Part shown: in pieces, positions 33,412 through 44,400 of the stretch
Layout of the letters: each line of letters opens with the position of its first letter
How positions within the stretch are numbered: position 1 is the stretch's first letter
Assembly (NCBI GenBank): GCA_019054805.1
Contig: JAHQIY010000008.1
Coordinates: 4,201,501-4,265,500 of the forward strand
DNA from: Brachionus manjavacas
Taxonomy: Eukaryota > Rotifera > Eurotatoria > Ploima > Brachionidae
Reading direction: 5' to 3'
Length of the DNA stretch: 64,000 nt
Notes under the pieces: model-generated
The model's database searches: none
The model's input: the letters and a program-made list of their open reading frames with translations, nothing else
What the model was told of the DNA's origin: nothing
Translations under genes and position numbers: made by a program

Positions 33412-36400
33412 TCAAGTTTCAGGAAAAAAAGAAGAAATAGTAAGGTAGCAATTACACAATGGAGTTGGGTAGTCAATATATCTTGATTCGGAACCTTCTT
33501 TGTATTCCTTCACCAGTCTTACAACCAATGGAATAGAATGACTCAGTCCTGCCCCAACATATCTCTCACTCAATTCAAAAAGCCGATTCGAGACTGTTAG
33601 TAATTTTAGTTTATTAAAAGCCTCATGATGTACGATGTTGGAGGGAGTATCATATTTTAACTTAAGAATAGATCTGACTGCTGTATTCTGAATTGCTTGT
33701 AGTTTTTTGATATTATTTTCTGAAAATGAATTCAAGCAAGGAAAAGAATAGTCTAAAATTGATCCGACTAAAGATTTATATAGATTTCCTAGTGTGTTCT
33801 GATTAAGACCCCATTTTTTGTTTGACAATATCTTAATAATATTTAGCCTTTTATTGCAGCGCTCTTTAATTTCATCTACCAGTATATTAAAGTTTAATTT
33901 AGAATCAAATTTAATACCAAGAAACTTGATTTCTTTTTGTCTCTCTATTCTGTTTCCATAAATTTTTAAGTTAAGATTATCACTCTCTTTTTTGTACCTA
34001 GAAAAGACTAATGAACACGACTTTTCAACCGATATCTTCATTTTCCACTTAATAAGCCATTGTTCTAATTCGTTGAGGTATTTATTGATCTTATTTTCTA
34101 GGTTCCCTTTTTTGTTATAAATGAAGAATGTAACTAGATCATCTGCAAAAAGCAGAGAGTATTCATTATTTGTTTTGTTTCTTTTAGGGATGTCATTAAT
34201 GTATATACTAAATAAAAGAGGACTAATTACTGAGCCTTGAGGAACACTTGCAGTTATTTGATATTCTTCGCTCAAATGGTCATTCACATTTACCTTAAAT
34301 GTCCTAGAGTCTAAAAAGGATTTTATCCAGTTAGTCAAGTAATGAGGTGGATTTATTTTAATCAATTTAAAAGTAAACCTTCATGCCAAACCCTATCAAA
34401 GGCTTTAGAAATATCAAAAAAAAGGCCGCAAACTCTTTTTTTCTATTAAATGATTCCACAATTTTTTGAATTAAGAAGAAAAGATTATCTGCTGTTCGCC
34501 GGTGTTTCCTAAATCCAGATTGCTCCTGGATAAGGAGTGAATTTTGCTCTAAAAAATTGTATAATCTTGAATATACTATGCGTTCCAGTAGCTTTCCTAA
34601 ACAAGTCGTTATACTAATTGGTCTATAATTTAAAGGATCGTGTAAACTAGAGGCCTTTTTTTGAATCATAGTAATGTAAGATGTTTTCCACGCTTTCGGG
34701 ACTCTACCTTCTCGAAGAGTTAAATTAAAAAGTTCAATGATTTCTATTAATGAATTTCTAGGTAAGTTTTTTAACATTAAATTATGAATTTGGTCAGGTC
34801 CTGATGCCGCTTCATTTTTCAATCTTTTTTGAGCCATAATTAATTCATTTAAGCAAATTGGATCATTAAAATTAGACTGATCATAATTTCTAAAGAATTC
34901 AGAGTTAGAATTAAGTATTTCGAAATCTTTATCACGATCTATTAAATCAGAATTAGGACTAAATATTGAAGATAGGAGTTCTCCAAAGCATTTTCCCTTT
35001 TCTTCATTAGTTTTGAATTCCTTGTCATTTAAAAACAAATATGGGATTAAATTTGATCCTTTTTTTGATCTAAATTTATTTATTTTTTTCCAGAATGGTC
35101 TACTTGTTAATGGGTTTTTTCCCATTTTCCCAATAAAATCAAACCAATTTTGATTCCAGAATTTTTTTAAAGAAGCCTTTAACTCAAATGTAAGTTGATT
35201 AAATTTTTTCTTGAGATTTTGACAGCGAGTTTTTTGAAAGTTTCTTCTTACTTTCCTGCGTTCTTTTATCAAATTAACAATGTTTGGCGGAAGACTCGTT
35301 TTGTAGATTTTCTGAGAAAGATATGGAATGCTTTTATGTGAAGCAGAAATAATTTTTTCTGTTATTTTATCATTTAGTTGATCTATTGTGAGGGAACTTT
35401 CAGTGACATTCACTATTTGAGAATTTAAAATCTCGCTGAATAATTGCCAGTTTGCTTTCTTATAGTTAAGCCTTTTAGCTGCTGATTTATTTTCTAATTG
35501 ATAGCCCATAGAAATCGATGCTTCGATTGGGAAATGGTCACTAGTCATGTCTTGACTATTTAAGACACTAAAGTCGGTAATTTTGTCAATCAATGAAGAT
35601 GAAACTAAAAAAAGGTCAAGAATTTCAAAGTAATTCTTATTAAAAATATTGAAAGTAGGATGCTTATCATTGATTACTGAAAAGTCTAGCTCGTTGATTA
35701 TTCTTTCTAATATTATCCCGTTTTCATTTTCCCCTACGCAGCCTATTTGCTTTGTTCTAGCGTTTAGATCACCACCTAAAATGTAGTTTCTACATTTTTT
35801 ATTAACAGTTTTAAAAAATTCAAAGTTCAGAAGCATATTGGGTGGATTATAAAGACTGAATATAAACAATTCATTTTTCTTTCCTTAGTTCATTTTTATA
35901 CAAAGGAGTTCGGAATTGAATTCCTCATAAGAGAAATCTTGTATAAATTCAATTCCTTCTTTAATTAAAATTACTACTCCTCCTCCATACGCAACAAGTA
36001 TGGAGGACTCTACCTGCTTTAGGGCCTCTACCTTCTCGAAGAGATAAATTAAAAGTTCTATAATTTCTATTAATGAATTTCTAGGTAAGTTTTTTAACAT
36101 TAGATTATGAATTTGGTCAGGTCCTGATGCCGCTTCATTTTTCAATCTTTTTTGAGCCATAATTAATTCATTTAAGCAAATTGGATCATTAAAATTAGAC
36201 TGATCATAATTTCTAAAGAATTCAGAGTTAGAATTAAGTATTTCGAAATCTTTATCACGATCTATTAAATCAGAATTAGGACTAAATATTGAAGATAGGA
36301 GTTCTCCAAAGCATTTTCCCTTTTCTTCATTAGTTTTGAATTCCTTGTCATTTAAAAACAAATATGGGATTAAATTTGATCCTTTTTTTGATCTAAATTT

Positions 36401-38850
36401 ATTTATTTTTTCCAGAATGGTCTACTTGTTAATGGGTTTTTTCCCATTTTCCCAATAAAATCAAACCAATTTTGATTCCAGAATTTTTTTAAAGAAGCCT
36501 TTAACTCAAATGTAAGTTGATTAAATTTTTTCTTGAGATTTTGACAGCGAGTTTTTTGAAAGTTTCTTCTTACTTTCCTGCGTTCTTTTATCAGAATAAC
36601 AATGTTCGGGGGAAGACTGGTTTAGTAGATTTTCTGAGAATGATAAGGAATGCTTTTATGCTGAGTAGAAATAATTTTTTCTGTAATTTTATCATTTAGT
36701 TGATCTATTGTGAGAGAACTTTCAGTGATATTCACTATTTGATAATTTAAAATCTCGCTGAATAATTGCCAGTTTGCTTTCTTATAGTTAAACTTTTTAG
36801 CTGCTGATTTATTTTCTAATTGATAGCCAAAGAAATCGATGCTTCGATTGGGAAATGGTCACTAGTCATGTCTTGACTATTTAGGACACAAAAGTCGGTA
36901 ATTTTGTCAATTAATGAAGATGAAACTAAAAAAAGATCAAGAATTTCAAAGTAATTCCTATTGAAAATATTGAAAGTAGGACGCTTATCATTGATTACTG
37001 AAAAGTCTAACTGAATGATTATACTTTCAAACATTTTGCCGTTTCATTTTCCCCTACGCAGCCTATTTGCTTTGTTCTGGCGTTAAGATCACCACCTAAA
37101 ATGTAGTTTCTACATTTTTTATTAACAGTTTTAAAAAATTCAAAGTTCAGAAGCATATTGGGTGGATTATAAAGACTGAATATAAACAATTCATTTTTCT
37201 TTCCTTAGTTCATTTTTATACAAAGGAGTTCGGAATTGAATTCCTCATAAGAGAAATCTTGTATAAATTCAATTCCTTCTTTAATTAAAATTACTACTCC
37301 TCCTCCATACGCAACAAGTATGGAGGACTCTACCTGCTTTAGGGCCTCTACCTTCTCGAAGAGATAAATTAAAAAGTTCTATAATTTCTATTAATGAATT
37401 TCTAGGTAAGTTTTTTAACATTAGATTATGAATTTGGTCAGGTCCTGATGCCGCTTCATTTTTCAATCTTTTTTGAGCCATAATTAATTCATTTAAGCAA
37501 ATTGGATCATTAAAATTAGACTGATCATAATTTCTAAAGAATTCAGAGTTAGAATTAAGTATTTCGAAATCTTTATCACGATCTATTAAATCAGAATTAG
37601 GACTAAATATTGAAGATAGGAGTTCTCCAAAGCATTTTCCCTTTTCTTCATTAGTTTTGAATTCCTTGTCATTTAAAAACAAATATGGGATTAAATTTGA
37701 TCCTTTTTTTGATCTAAATTTATTTATTTTTTTCCAGAATGGTCTACTTGTTAATGGGTTTTTTCCCATTTTCCCAATAAAATCAAACCAATTTTGATTC
37801 CAGAATTTTTTTAAAGAAGCCTTTAACTCAAATGTAAGTTGATTAAATTTTTTCTTGAGATTTTGACAGCGAGTTTTTTGAAAGTTTCTTCTTACTTTCC
37901 TGCGTTCTTTTATCAGAATAACAATGTTCGGGGGAAGACTGGTTTAGTAGATTTTCTGAGAATGATAAGGAATGCTTTTATGCTGAGTAGAAATAATTTT
38001 TTCTGTAATTTTATCATTTAGTTGATCTATTGTGAGAGAACTTTCAGTGATATTCACTATTTGATAATTTAAAATCTCGCTGAATAATTGCCAGTTTGCT
38101 TTCTTATAGTTAAACTTTTTAGCTGCTGATTTATTTTCTAATTGATAGCCAAAGAAATCGATGCTTCGATTGGGAAATGGTCACTAGTCATGTCTTGACT
38201 ATTTAGGACACAAAAGTCGGTAATTTTGTCAATTAATGAAGATGAAACTAAAAAAGATCAAGAATTTCAAAGTAATTCCTATTGAAAATATTGAAAGTAG
38301 GACGCTTATCATTGATTACTGAAAAGTCTAACTGAATGATTATACTTTCAAACATTTTGCCGTTTAATTTTCCCCTACGCAGCCTATTTGCTTTGTTCTG
38401 GCGTTAAGATCACCACCTAAAATGTAGTTTCTACATGTTTTATTTACTGTTTTAAAAAACTCAAAGTTCAGAAGCACATTAGGTGGATTATAAAGACTAA
38501 ATACAAACAGTTCATTATTCTTTCCTAAGTTCATTTTTATACAAAGGAGTTCGGAATTGAATTCCTCGTAAGAAAAATCTTGTATAAATTCGATTCCTTC
38601 TTTAATTAAAATAGCTACTCCTCCTCCGTACTTGTTGCGTGGTTTTGTTAAGAACTGATAATTTTGAAAATCAAGATAAATATTTGCCTCACTCAAATCT
38701 ATCTTTAATTCATTGAGCAAAACAATGTCGGGACATTTTTGAGCTAAAAAATTGTCTAAGAGATGAACCCTACTAGGTAAATGAAGACAATTCCAGTGTG
38801 TAATTACTAACCTTGTTTTATTAAGAGGTTTTGTTCTTAAAGTTGATTTA
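33412..38850 (-). pseudogene. LINE ORF2 (endonuclease plus RT) disrupted by tandem duplication
   Basis: The endonuclease starts near 38780 (LVITHWNCLHLPSR, VLLNELKIDLS, GGGVAILIKEGIEF, FSLYNPPN, YILGGDLNARTKQIG). The 3'-most copy (33412-35880) has the complete tail: DLFLVSS, TSDHFPIEAS, EAASGPDQIHNLMLKNLP, LNYRPISITTCLGKLLERI. After a frameshift near 34370-34440 it continues with ASVPQGSVISPLLFSIYIND and LLFADDL with the FADD catalytic block (about 34136-34156). The two inner copies share extra lesions not found in the outer one. Confidence 0.8.
34702..38640 (-). repeat. Three tandem copies of a 1.32-kb LINE ORF2 segment
   Basis: Bases 36001 onward and 37321 onward start with the same sequence exactly 1320 bases apart. 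The join between RT sequence and endonuclease sequence is identical at both internal junctions (35982-36025 and 37302-37345). Each junction holds a palindrome, cctccatac-gcaacaa-gtatggagg, which is a fold-back of the endonuclease sequence at 38623-38639, plus about 20 bases of filler. The inner copies share private mutations, so one duplication was followed by a second copying. Confidence 0.85.
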
Positions 38851-38863
38851 TTTAGCTACTTGT

Positions 38864-40060
38864 TCATTCTAAATTTTCTTGACTGGCAGTTTGCTGACCA
38901 ATTTTGTTAGATGATTGATCTACTTGAATTGAACATTCAGTTGTTGAACTGTTTGATTCAGACTCGAAGGTACTGTCGTTTTGATTTTCTAATACAACTA
39001 ATGGTTTCTTTGATTCATTTTCGGTGAGCTCTTTTTCATTCGGATCAGATTCGGGAAATCTCTTGATTTGATTTTTTGTTTGGAAAAAAGCTTCAGTCTC
39101 ATTCTGATCATTTGAGAGGACATTGACAGGTCTCTGACTTATTGGTAGAAGATCGTTTAAATGGCTTACCAAACTGTCTTCTAACACTGAAGTTTTGAGG
39201 TCTTGAGGACTAATTTCTGACATTACGTCATTGAGATTTGATGGCTGATATCCAGGCGTTTTTGGCATCAGATTTTCATCATTGTCTTTTAGGTCAGCTT
39301 CAATTATTGATTGGGTTTCTTCTTGGTCAATGTAGAGATCATTGTAGTCAATCTTTTTCCTCTCAAGCGACTTTAGCTTTTCAGCAATGGAGCATTTTTG
39401 TGTTAAGTGTCCTTTCTGATGACACTTTTCGCATAGTTTTTCTTTGACAGGGCATTTCGCTATGTTGTGCCCTTCTTCATCACAAAAATAGCATTTCTGC
39501 TTTTGTCCAACAATTGACACAAGACACTTTAAACCATACATTATTGTAGGGCCTGACAAGCTTCCAATAATGTTCTCAACTTCTTTTGGAAATGATATTC
39601 TTACTCTTCTGACACCATTTTTCCTCTCGGGTCTATCTTTATATTTTTCTTCGGTAATGTGTTCAATATTGAGTCCATCAATTCGAACAGCATTAAAGAA
39701 GGTTTCAAGTCTATGATTCTCGAAGTCAGAGGGCAAGAAGTGAAATCGAAAAGTACAATACCTTCTGAGATCCGGGACTTTATTTGCATCTTCAAGTCTG
39801 AAATTGGTTCCATTAATATTGATTTCACGATCGAAGATTTGAGTAACATTAAAAGCAGCATTAAACTCGATTATCCATACTTTGTTTGAAGAAAAATTGT
39901 AGACAGATGTGATCGCATCATTTTCCACCTGGTTTAGTACGATATCCAGTGAACCAAATAAGACCTTATGGCTAATCGGTTTGTCTAACCTCTGCAGATT
40001 TAGCTTGACCGAATTTTTAAATATCCACCGTCGGTTTTGGTTTGTTTTGTTGAGCGGCAT
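38864..40060 (-). CDS. LINE ORF1 protein with two CCHC zinc knuckles
   Basis: Intact open frame of about 398 aa from ATG 40060 (MPLNKTNQNRRW). An N-terminal RNA-binding-like region is followed by the zinc knuckles CYFCDEEGHNIAKC and CEKCHQKGHLTQKC (about 39365-39500) and an acidic Ser/Gln/Asn-rich tail. This is the gag-like ORF1 of Jockey/I-group LINEs, which coats element RNA and helps target it to chromosomes. ORF2 begins just downstream. It is the only uninterrupted full-length transposon ORF1 here. It is not a host gene. Confidence 0.8.
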   Translation of the reverse strand: MPLNKTNQNRRWIFKNSVKLNLQRLDKPISHKVLFGSLDIVLNQVENDAITSVYNFSSNKVWIIEFNAAFNVTQIFDREININGTNFRLEDANKVPDLRRYCTFRFHFLPSDFENHRLETFFNAVRIDGLNIEHITEEKYKDRPERKNGVRRVRISFPKEVENIIGSLSGPTIMYGLKCLVSIVGQKQKCYFCDEEGHNIAKCPVKEKLCEKCHQKGHLTQKCSIAEKLKSLERKKIDYNDLYIDQEETQSIIEADLKDNDENLMPKTPGYQPSNLNDVMSEISPQDLKTSVLEDSLVSHLNDLLPISQRPVNVLSNDQNETEAFFQTKNQIKRFPESDPNEKELTENESKKPLVVLENQNDSTFESESNSSTTECSIQVDQSSNKIGQQTASQENLE

Positions 40061-40631
40061 TGCCAACACACAACTTTCAACGGTTTTTTAACACGTGATG
40101 ACGCTATTAATTAAATTTGATTTTTCAAACTTGCTAAGCCAAACGACAATTTTGAATAAACTCTTCATGTACAACGGTTGCGAGCTTATAAAAGATTTGA
40201 TAAATTCTCTTTTTCTTTTGTGAATTTTTGAATATTTTAATTGAATCAATCAATAAAAACAATAAATAAATCAATTAATTAAATTGCTAGTCGCTAATTG
40301 CTTAATTAAAGCTTGGAGATAAATATGAATGAGTGATTATATTTATAAGACAAAGATTTAAGTTAAATAGCAAAAAAAACAAAAATGGTAGAGGAAGTAA
40401 TTGAAATAAATTTAGAAGAAAATAAAGAACGTTTTCTTGTAATATAATTTAGCTGTATTAATTACAACTGCGATTTGGACAATCATGGTCATTAATAGCC
40501 AGAAAAATAGTCATCAATAAAGAAACTCTAATTATTACATAGTTATTATTTACATTTTATTAATTACTTTAATCGGTGGCTTAGGGATTTAATACTTAAG
40601 TATGTGAGTAGAATAAAAATTCCATTTAAGA

Positions 40632-40709
40632 GTTGCTAACGGTAAGAAAATCGTTTTTTTGGTTTTCGATCTCGGTTTAGGTTAGCAACTGAAACCGTCA
40701 CCGAAAACC
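40632..40709. repeat. Compound hairpin of nested inverted repeats
   Basis: GGTTTTCG (40661-40668) and CGGTTT (40673-40678) pair with AAACCG (40692-40697) and CGAAAACC (40702-40709), leaving a 4-base internal loop. In addition gttgctaac (40632-40640) is the reverse complement of gttagcaac (40681-40689), an alternative pairing using the loop. Confidence 0.75.
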
Positions 40710-40876
40710 GATTTTTTTTGTCGGTACAATTGTCAACTATTTAATAATAATAAGATTGGTTATTATAATATTAGAACATAAACTAGTTCCTGGATAGATA
40801 ATTAAAGAATGACCTTATATTATATATATGGTTCAAGGATTCATTTATTTTAATCGGTACCGCTGCTCTCACCAAC

Positions 40877-41058
40877 GGCGGTTAAGTTTGGAGTTGACTG
40901 CTACAAAATAAAAATAATTAGTTTGAATGCCAGTTTTATTTAAAATTAGTAACAAATATTTAAGATTTAATAATTAATATTTTTAAACACAATTTGTTGA
41001 ACGCATGAAAAAATAAATATATCATAGTTAAATTTTTTTTTCTCCAAACTTAATCGCC
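40877..41058. repeat. Possible small MITE with 17-bp terminal inverted repeats
   Basis: ggcggttaagtttggag (40877-40893) and ctccaaacttaatcgcc (41042-41058) are reverse complements with one mismatch, about 180 bases apart end to end. No clear target-site duplication was seen. Confidence 0.45.
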
Positions 41059-41435
41059 ATCCCTCGTCAAATATCTAAAAAATTTTAGATAAAATTTTTA
41101 AGATTTTTTAAATATACTGAATACTGGATATTTTTTCTCTAAAAATTACAATTAACATTTGCTTTGATTCTTGGTACTAAATTTGACAAAACTAAGAAAA
41201 TCAAGACATTATTTTTTCATTATTTAATTTATTTGAAATTAAAAAAAAATATTGATAAATTCATAAAAATCATTTTACATAAGGAAATTTGAGAAGAATC
41301 AAAAGAATTTAAACAATACTATCCAATAATCAAAAAATTGAATTCTGCGAGTGAAAATCAAGAGAAAAAATCATTCTTTCCCTTTCGGTTTTAAATTATT
41401 TTTGACTATTCAATCCTTGATTTACTTTGAAAAAG

Positions 41436-44400
41436 TTATCTTTTTTTAATTAATTTAAGCAACAAAAAAGCCATTGTAAGACAAGTGGCAGTCAAGAATG
41501 TATACCGAAATATCATTGAATCTGGGCTGTAAAACGATCCCGGACGTATTTTTTTATTTTGATTTCGCGAAAAAAAAGGTAGCTGACTTAAAATGCTTGT
41601 GTTTGAAGAAATGTTGGTTTGCTCAGAGCGCGCTTTTTTTCTGTGCATGGTTGCTGCTTGTGCTGCAGCGCCTATTCTTTGAAAAAAACTCCAAATATGG
41701 CTCCTCATCGGATACATTTTTCTTTTAATTAAAAAATGATTAGTTTGTTTTAGATAAAGCTAGAAAATCATTACGGATAAGAGGCTATTGCCACTAATTT
41801 AGGAAAGATATCACATGATGGTAGCATATCAGATGAGGCACTAAATAACTGTGGAGGCGGAAGTTTGTAAAGTTCGGCAAATTTTTCCGCACTAATTGGG
41901 TACTTTTGTTCTATTTCTGTTTGATCACATTTGGTGCCAACTAAAACACATGGTATTGGACGGTCTTTGTAGACACTTAAAAATATATCTGCTATAAAAG
42001 AGAATGAATTTGGATCCGTCAAATCGTAAAGTAAAACAACCACGTCTGGTGGGTAGGCTTCGTGCATTTCAAGATCGGAGGAATTTATTTCTTTAAGCTA
42101 ATATGTAATAATTTACATTCTAATAATACTGAAATTTAAATTTTACTATCAGATATTTTTCTATATTTTGAAATTGAACTAAATTGCAAGACCATCTTGT
42201 TATGTCGTCTGACCGGATCGCTGCTTGTTGAACTAGATCTCTACCTAAAAGACCTTGTAAAAACGCAGTCTAAAAAAATAAAAATTTTCATTTAATTTAA
42301 AAATATCTAAACATTGTGTCCTAGTAAGATCCTGAATTATAATTAAAAAATAAATGATTTATTTTTTACTGATAAAAAAATATCTAAAGTAATTTTAGTT
42401 ATTATCGAATTAAAATGTAAAAAAAATACAGTTTTGTGATCAAGTGATCAGTGTTGAAGCATTCTAAAATTTTAAATTTCAATTTTCAATAATATCAACT
42501 TAATTTTTAAACGTTTTAAGGAAAAATTGAAAATTTTAATTTGAACATTACATGGTTGAATTTTTTCAATTGTAATTTTTTTTTTATTAACAATTAAAAC
42601 TTAATTTTTAAATTTAAATCTCACAATTTTATATTTCATAATCATTTTAAATTTTAGGCTAAAGTAATTTGAGCTTAAACAAAAAATTTAACTCAAAAAT
42701 TTTTATTAAATACTTAAATTTTATAAAAACTGTTCTTAATAAAAAAGAATTTTAGGAGTTTTATTTACTTTTAGAGTCCAGAAAATTTTATTATGATCAC
42801 TTTAATTGTTTGTGAGTATGAGTTATATCTACAGGTTCAAATTATTTACAAATCCAATTTTATTCTTTTATTAAGGAAAGTTAATTATTTCTCAGCGAAT
42901 AATTACAGTTGATACCTTTCTTAATAATAGATATATTAATTCTTGATTTTAGCTTTTTATGATAATTTAAAAAAAGAAACTTACAAATAAAAAAAATTTA
43001 AGATTAATTTATAAAAAATATTTAATTAAACGGCTGTAAGTTAACTTAATATTAGCCGAATGAATTAACTTTATTCCAAATAAATCATTTCGCACTAGAA
43101 TATTAATGGATTTGTTTTATTTCATATAGACAGATTTTAAAAATTACTTTTCCACATTTTTTTCGTCCATAAACATAGCATAGAAAAACATTTCTGAACG
43201 TTTGTTTCTTTGAGAAATCGATTTCTTTTGGCCGACTCACTTAAAAAAAAATAAGATTAAATAAAAATTAAAATATCACATTTTAAATTACATAAAGAAA
43301 CAAGAATGAATCGTTTATTTAAAAAATTTAATTTTCACTAATTAAAATAAAGGTTATCCAAAATTTTCATACCATAAACTTACTTAAAAAGCCTATTCTC
43401 TAATTTAAATCATTCATTCTTAAATTTAAATCTTACTTACTAATTTAAATCATTCATTCTTAAATTTAAATCTTACTTACTTAAACTTACTTGAGATAAC
43501 TTACTTAAAAAGCCTATTCTCTAATTAACCACTGTTTAGCCTAATTTTTTCTACAAGATTTTTAATAGAAAAAAATTAATTTTACAAATTTTTTAAGGAA
43601 AAATTAAAAAATGATCAATATTATGGTAAATTACAAATTTTATTTTGATTAATAATATTATCATATTTTTGATTAAATATAAATAAAGGTTTAATTGGGC
43701 TAAAATTTTGTTTTATATTCTATAAGAAATTATTAATTTGTTAATTCATTTTTAGTTGTAAATTTAAAAAAAAAATATTTGCTTATCCGAACTGTAGTTA
43801 TTGGAAGAAACCATTGATCGATTTTAAATTTTTTAAATTTTATTTCAAAATCTTATTGATAAATTTTGTCATTAAATTTTTTTTTCCTCAACATATATGA
43901 TTGATATTCCAGCAAGAGGCTTTTTTGTAAGGAATTTAAAAGAAAATTTCGGAAAATGAGTTAAACTTTTTATCTTCAAAGTTGATTGTCCGGTTTGTTA
44001 TTTAATTCAATCGTGTGATTAATATTATTTGATTTATAAAAGATAAAGAAAAATTATTAATCTGATTGACATTTAATAACAAATCCATTTTAGATAATAA
44101 TTGTGAGATTATTTTTAAGTAGTTTAATAAAGTAAATTGTAAAGATTTTCGATCCGAAAGAACTAAAATATTTGGCCAGAACCTATTATCATTTCGACAA
44201 AAGTTTAAACCATAAAGCTTCTTAGATGAATTTATTTAGTTAATTTTGATTTTTTCAATAATTTATTTTCTCGAATAGAACACTGTTTGTAAATATTGAT
44301 GTTGAGATAAACTTACCAATATAAGCACTATTCAAATTTTCATCATAATAGTTGTTGTATCCGAGATAAGCCAAATTTTCAGTAGATGTCTTTATATCGA

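Larger units (their letters stand above)
33205..40102 (-). mobile_element. Long Jockey/I-like LINE with internally triplicated endonuclease-RT segment
   Basis: Minus strand, 5' end near 40102 and 3' end near 33205. The 3' UTR ends with aggagctctagctcgggaca followed by an AAATAAATA-type tail, abutting the truncated gypsy element. ORF1 with two zinc knuckles (38864-40060) precedes ORF2 (endonuclease, RT). ORF2 is expanded because a 1.32-kb segment running from the endonuclease to the RT start is present three times. The outer parts are well preserved, so the element looks recent but is dead because of the duplication and frameshifts. Confidence 0.85.
40103..41435. other. AT-rich region with hairpin and inverted repeat
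   Basis: Contains a conspicuous imperfect hairpin (40632-40709) and a 17-bp inverted repeat (40877-40893 with 41042-41058). Both stand out because they include G/C-containing words in AT-rich DNA. No gene was recognised. Confidence 0.5.

Noticed and set aside
36517-38021. Two identical 60-aa plus-strand open frames
   Set aside because: Antisense shadows of the duplicated LINE segment; identity comes from the tandem duplication.
43381-43526. Possible CRISPR-like array
   Set aside because: Only two adjoining copies with no spacers, within a eukaryotic intron.
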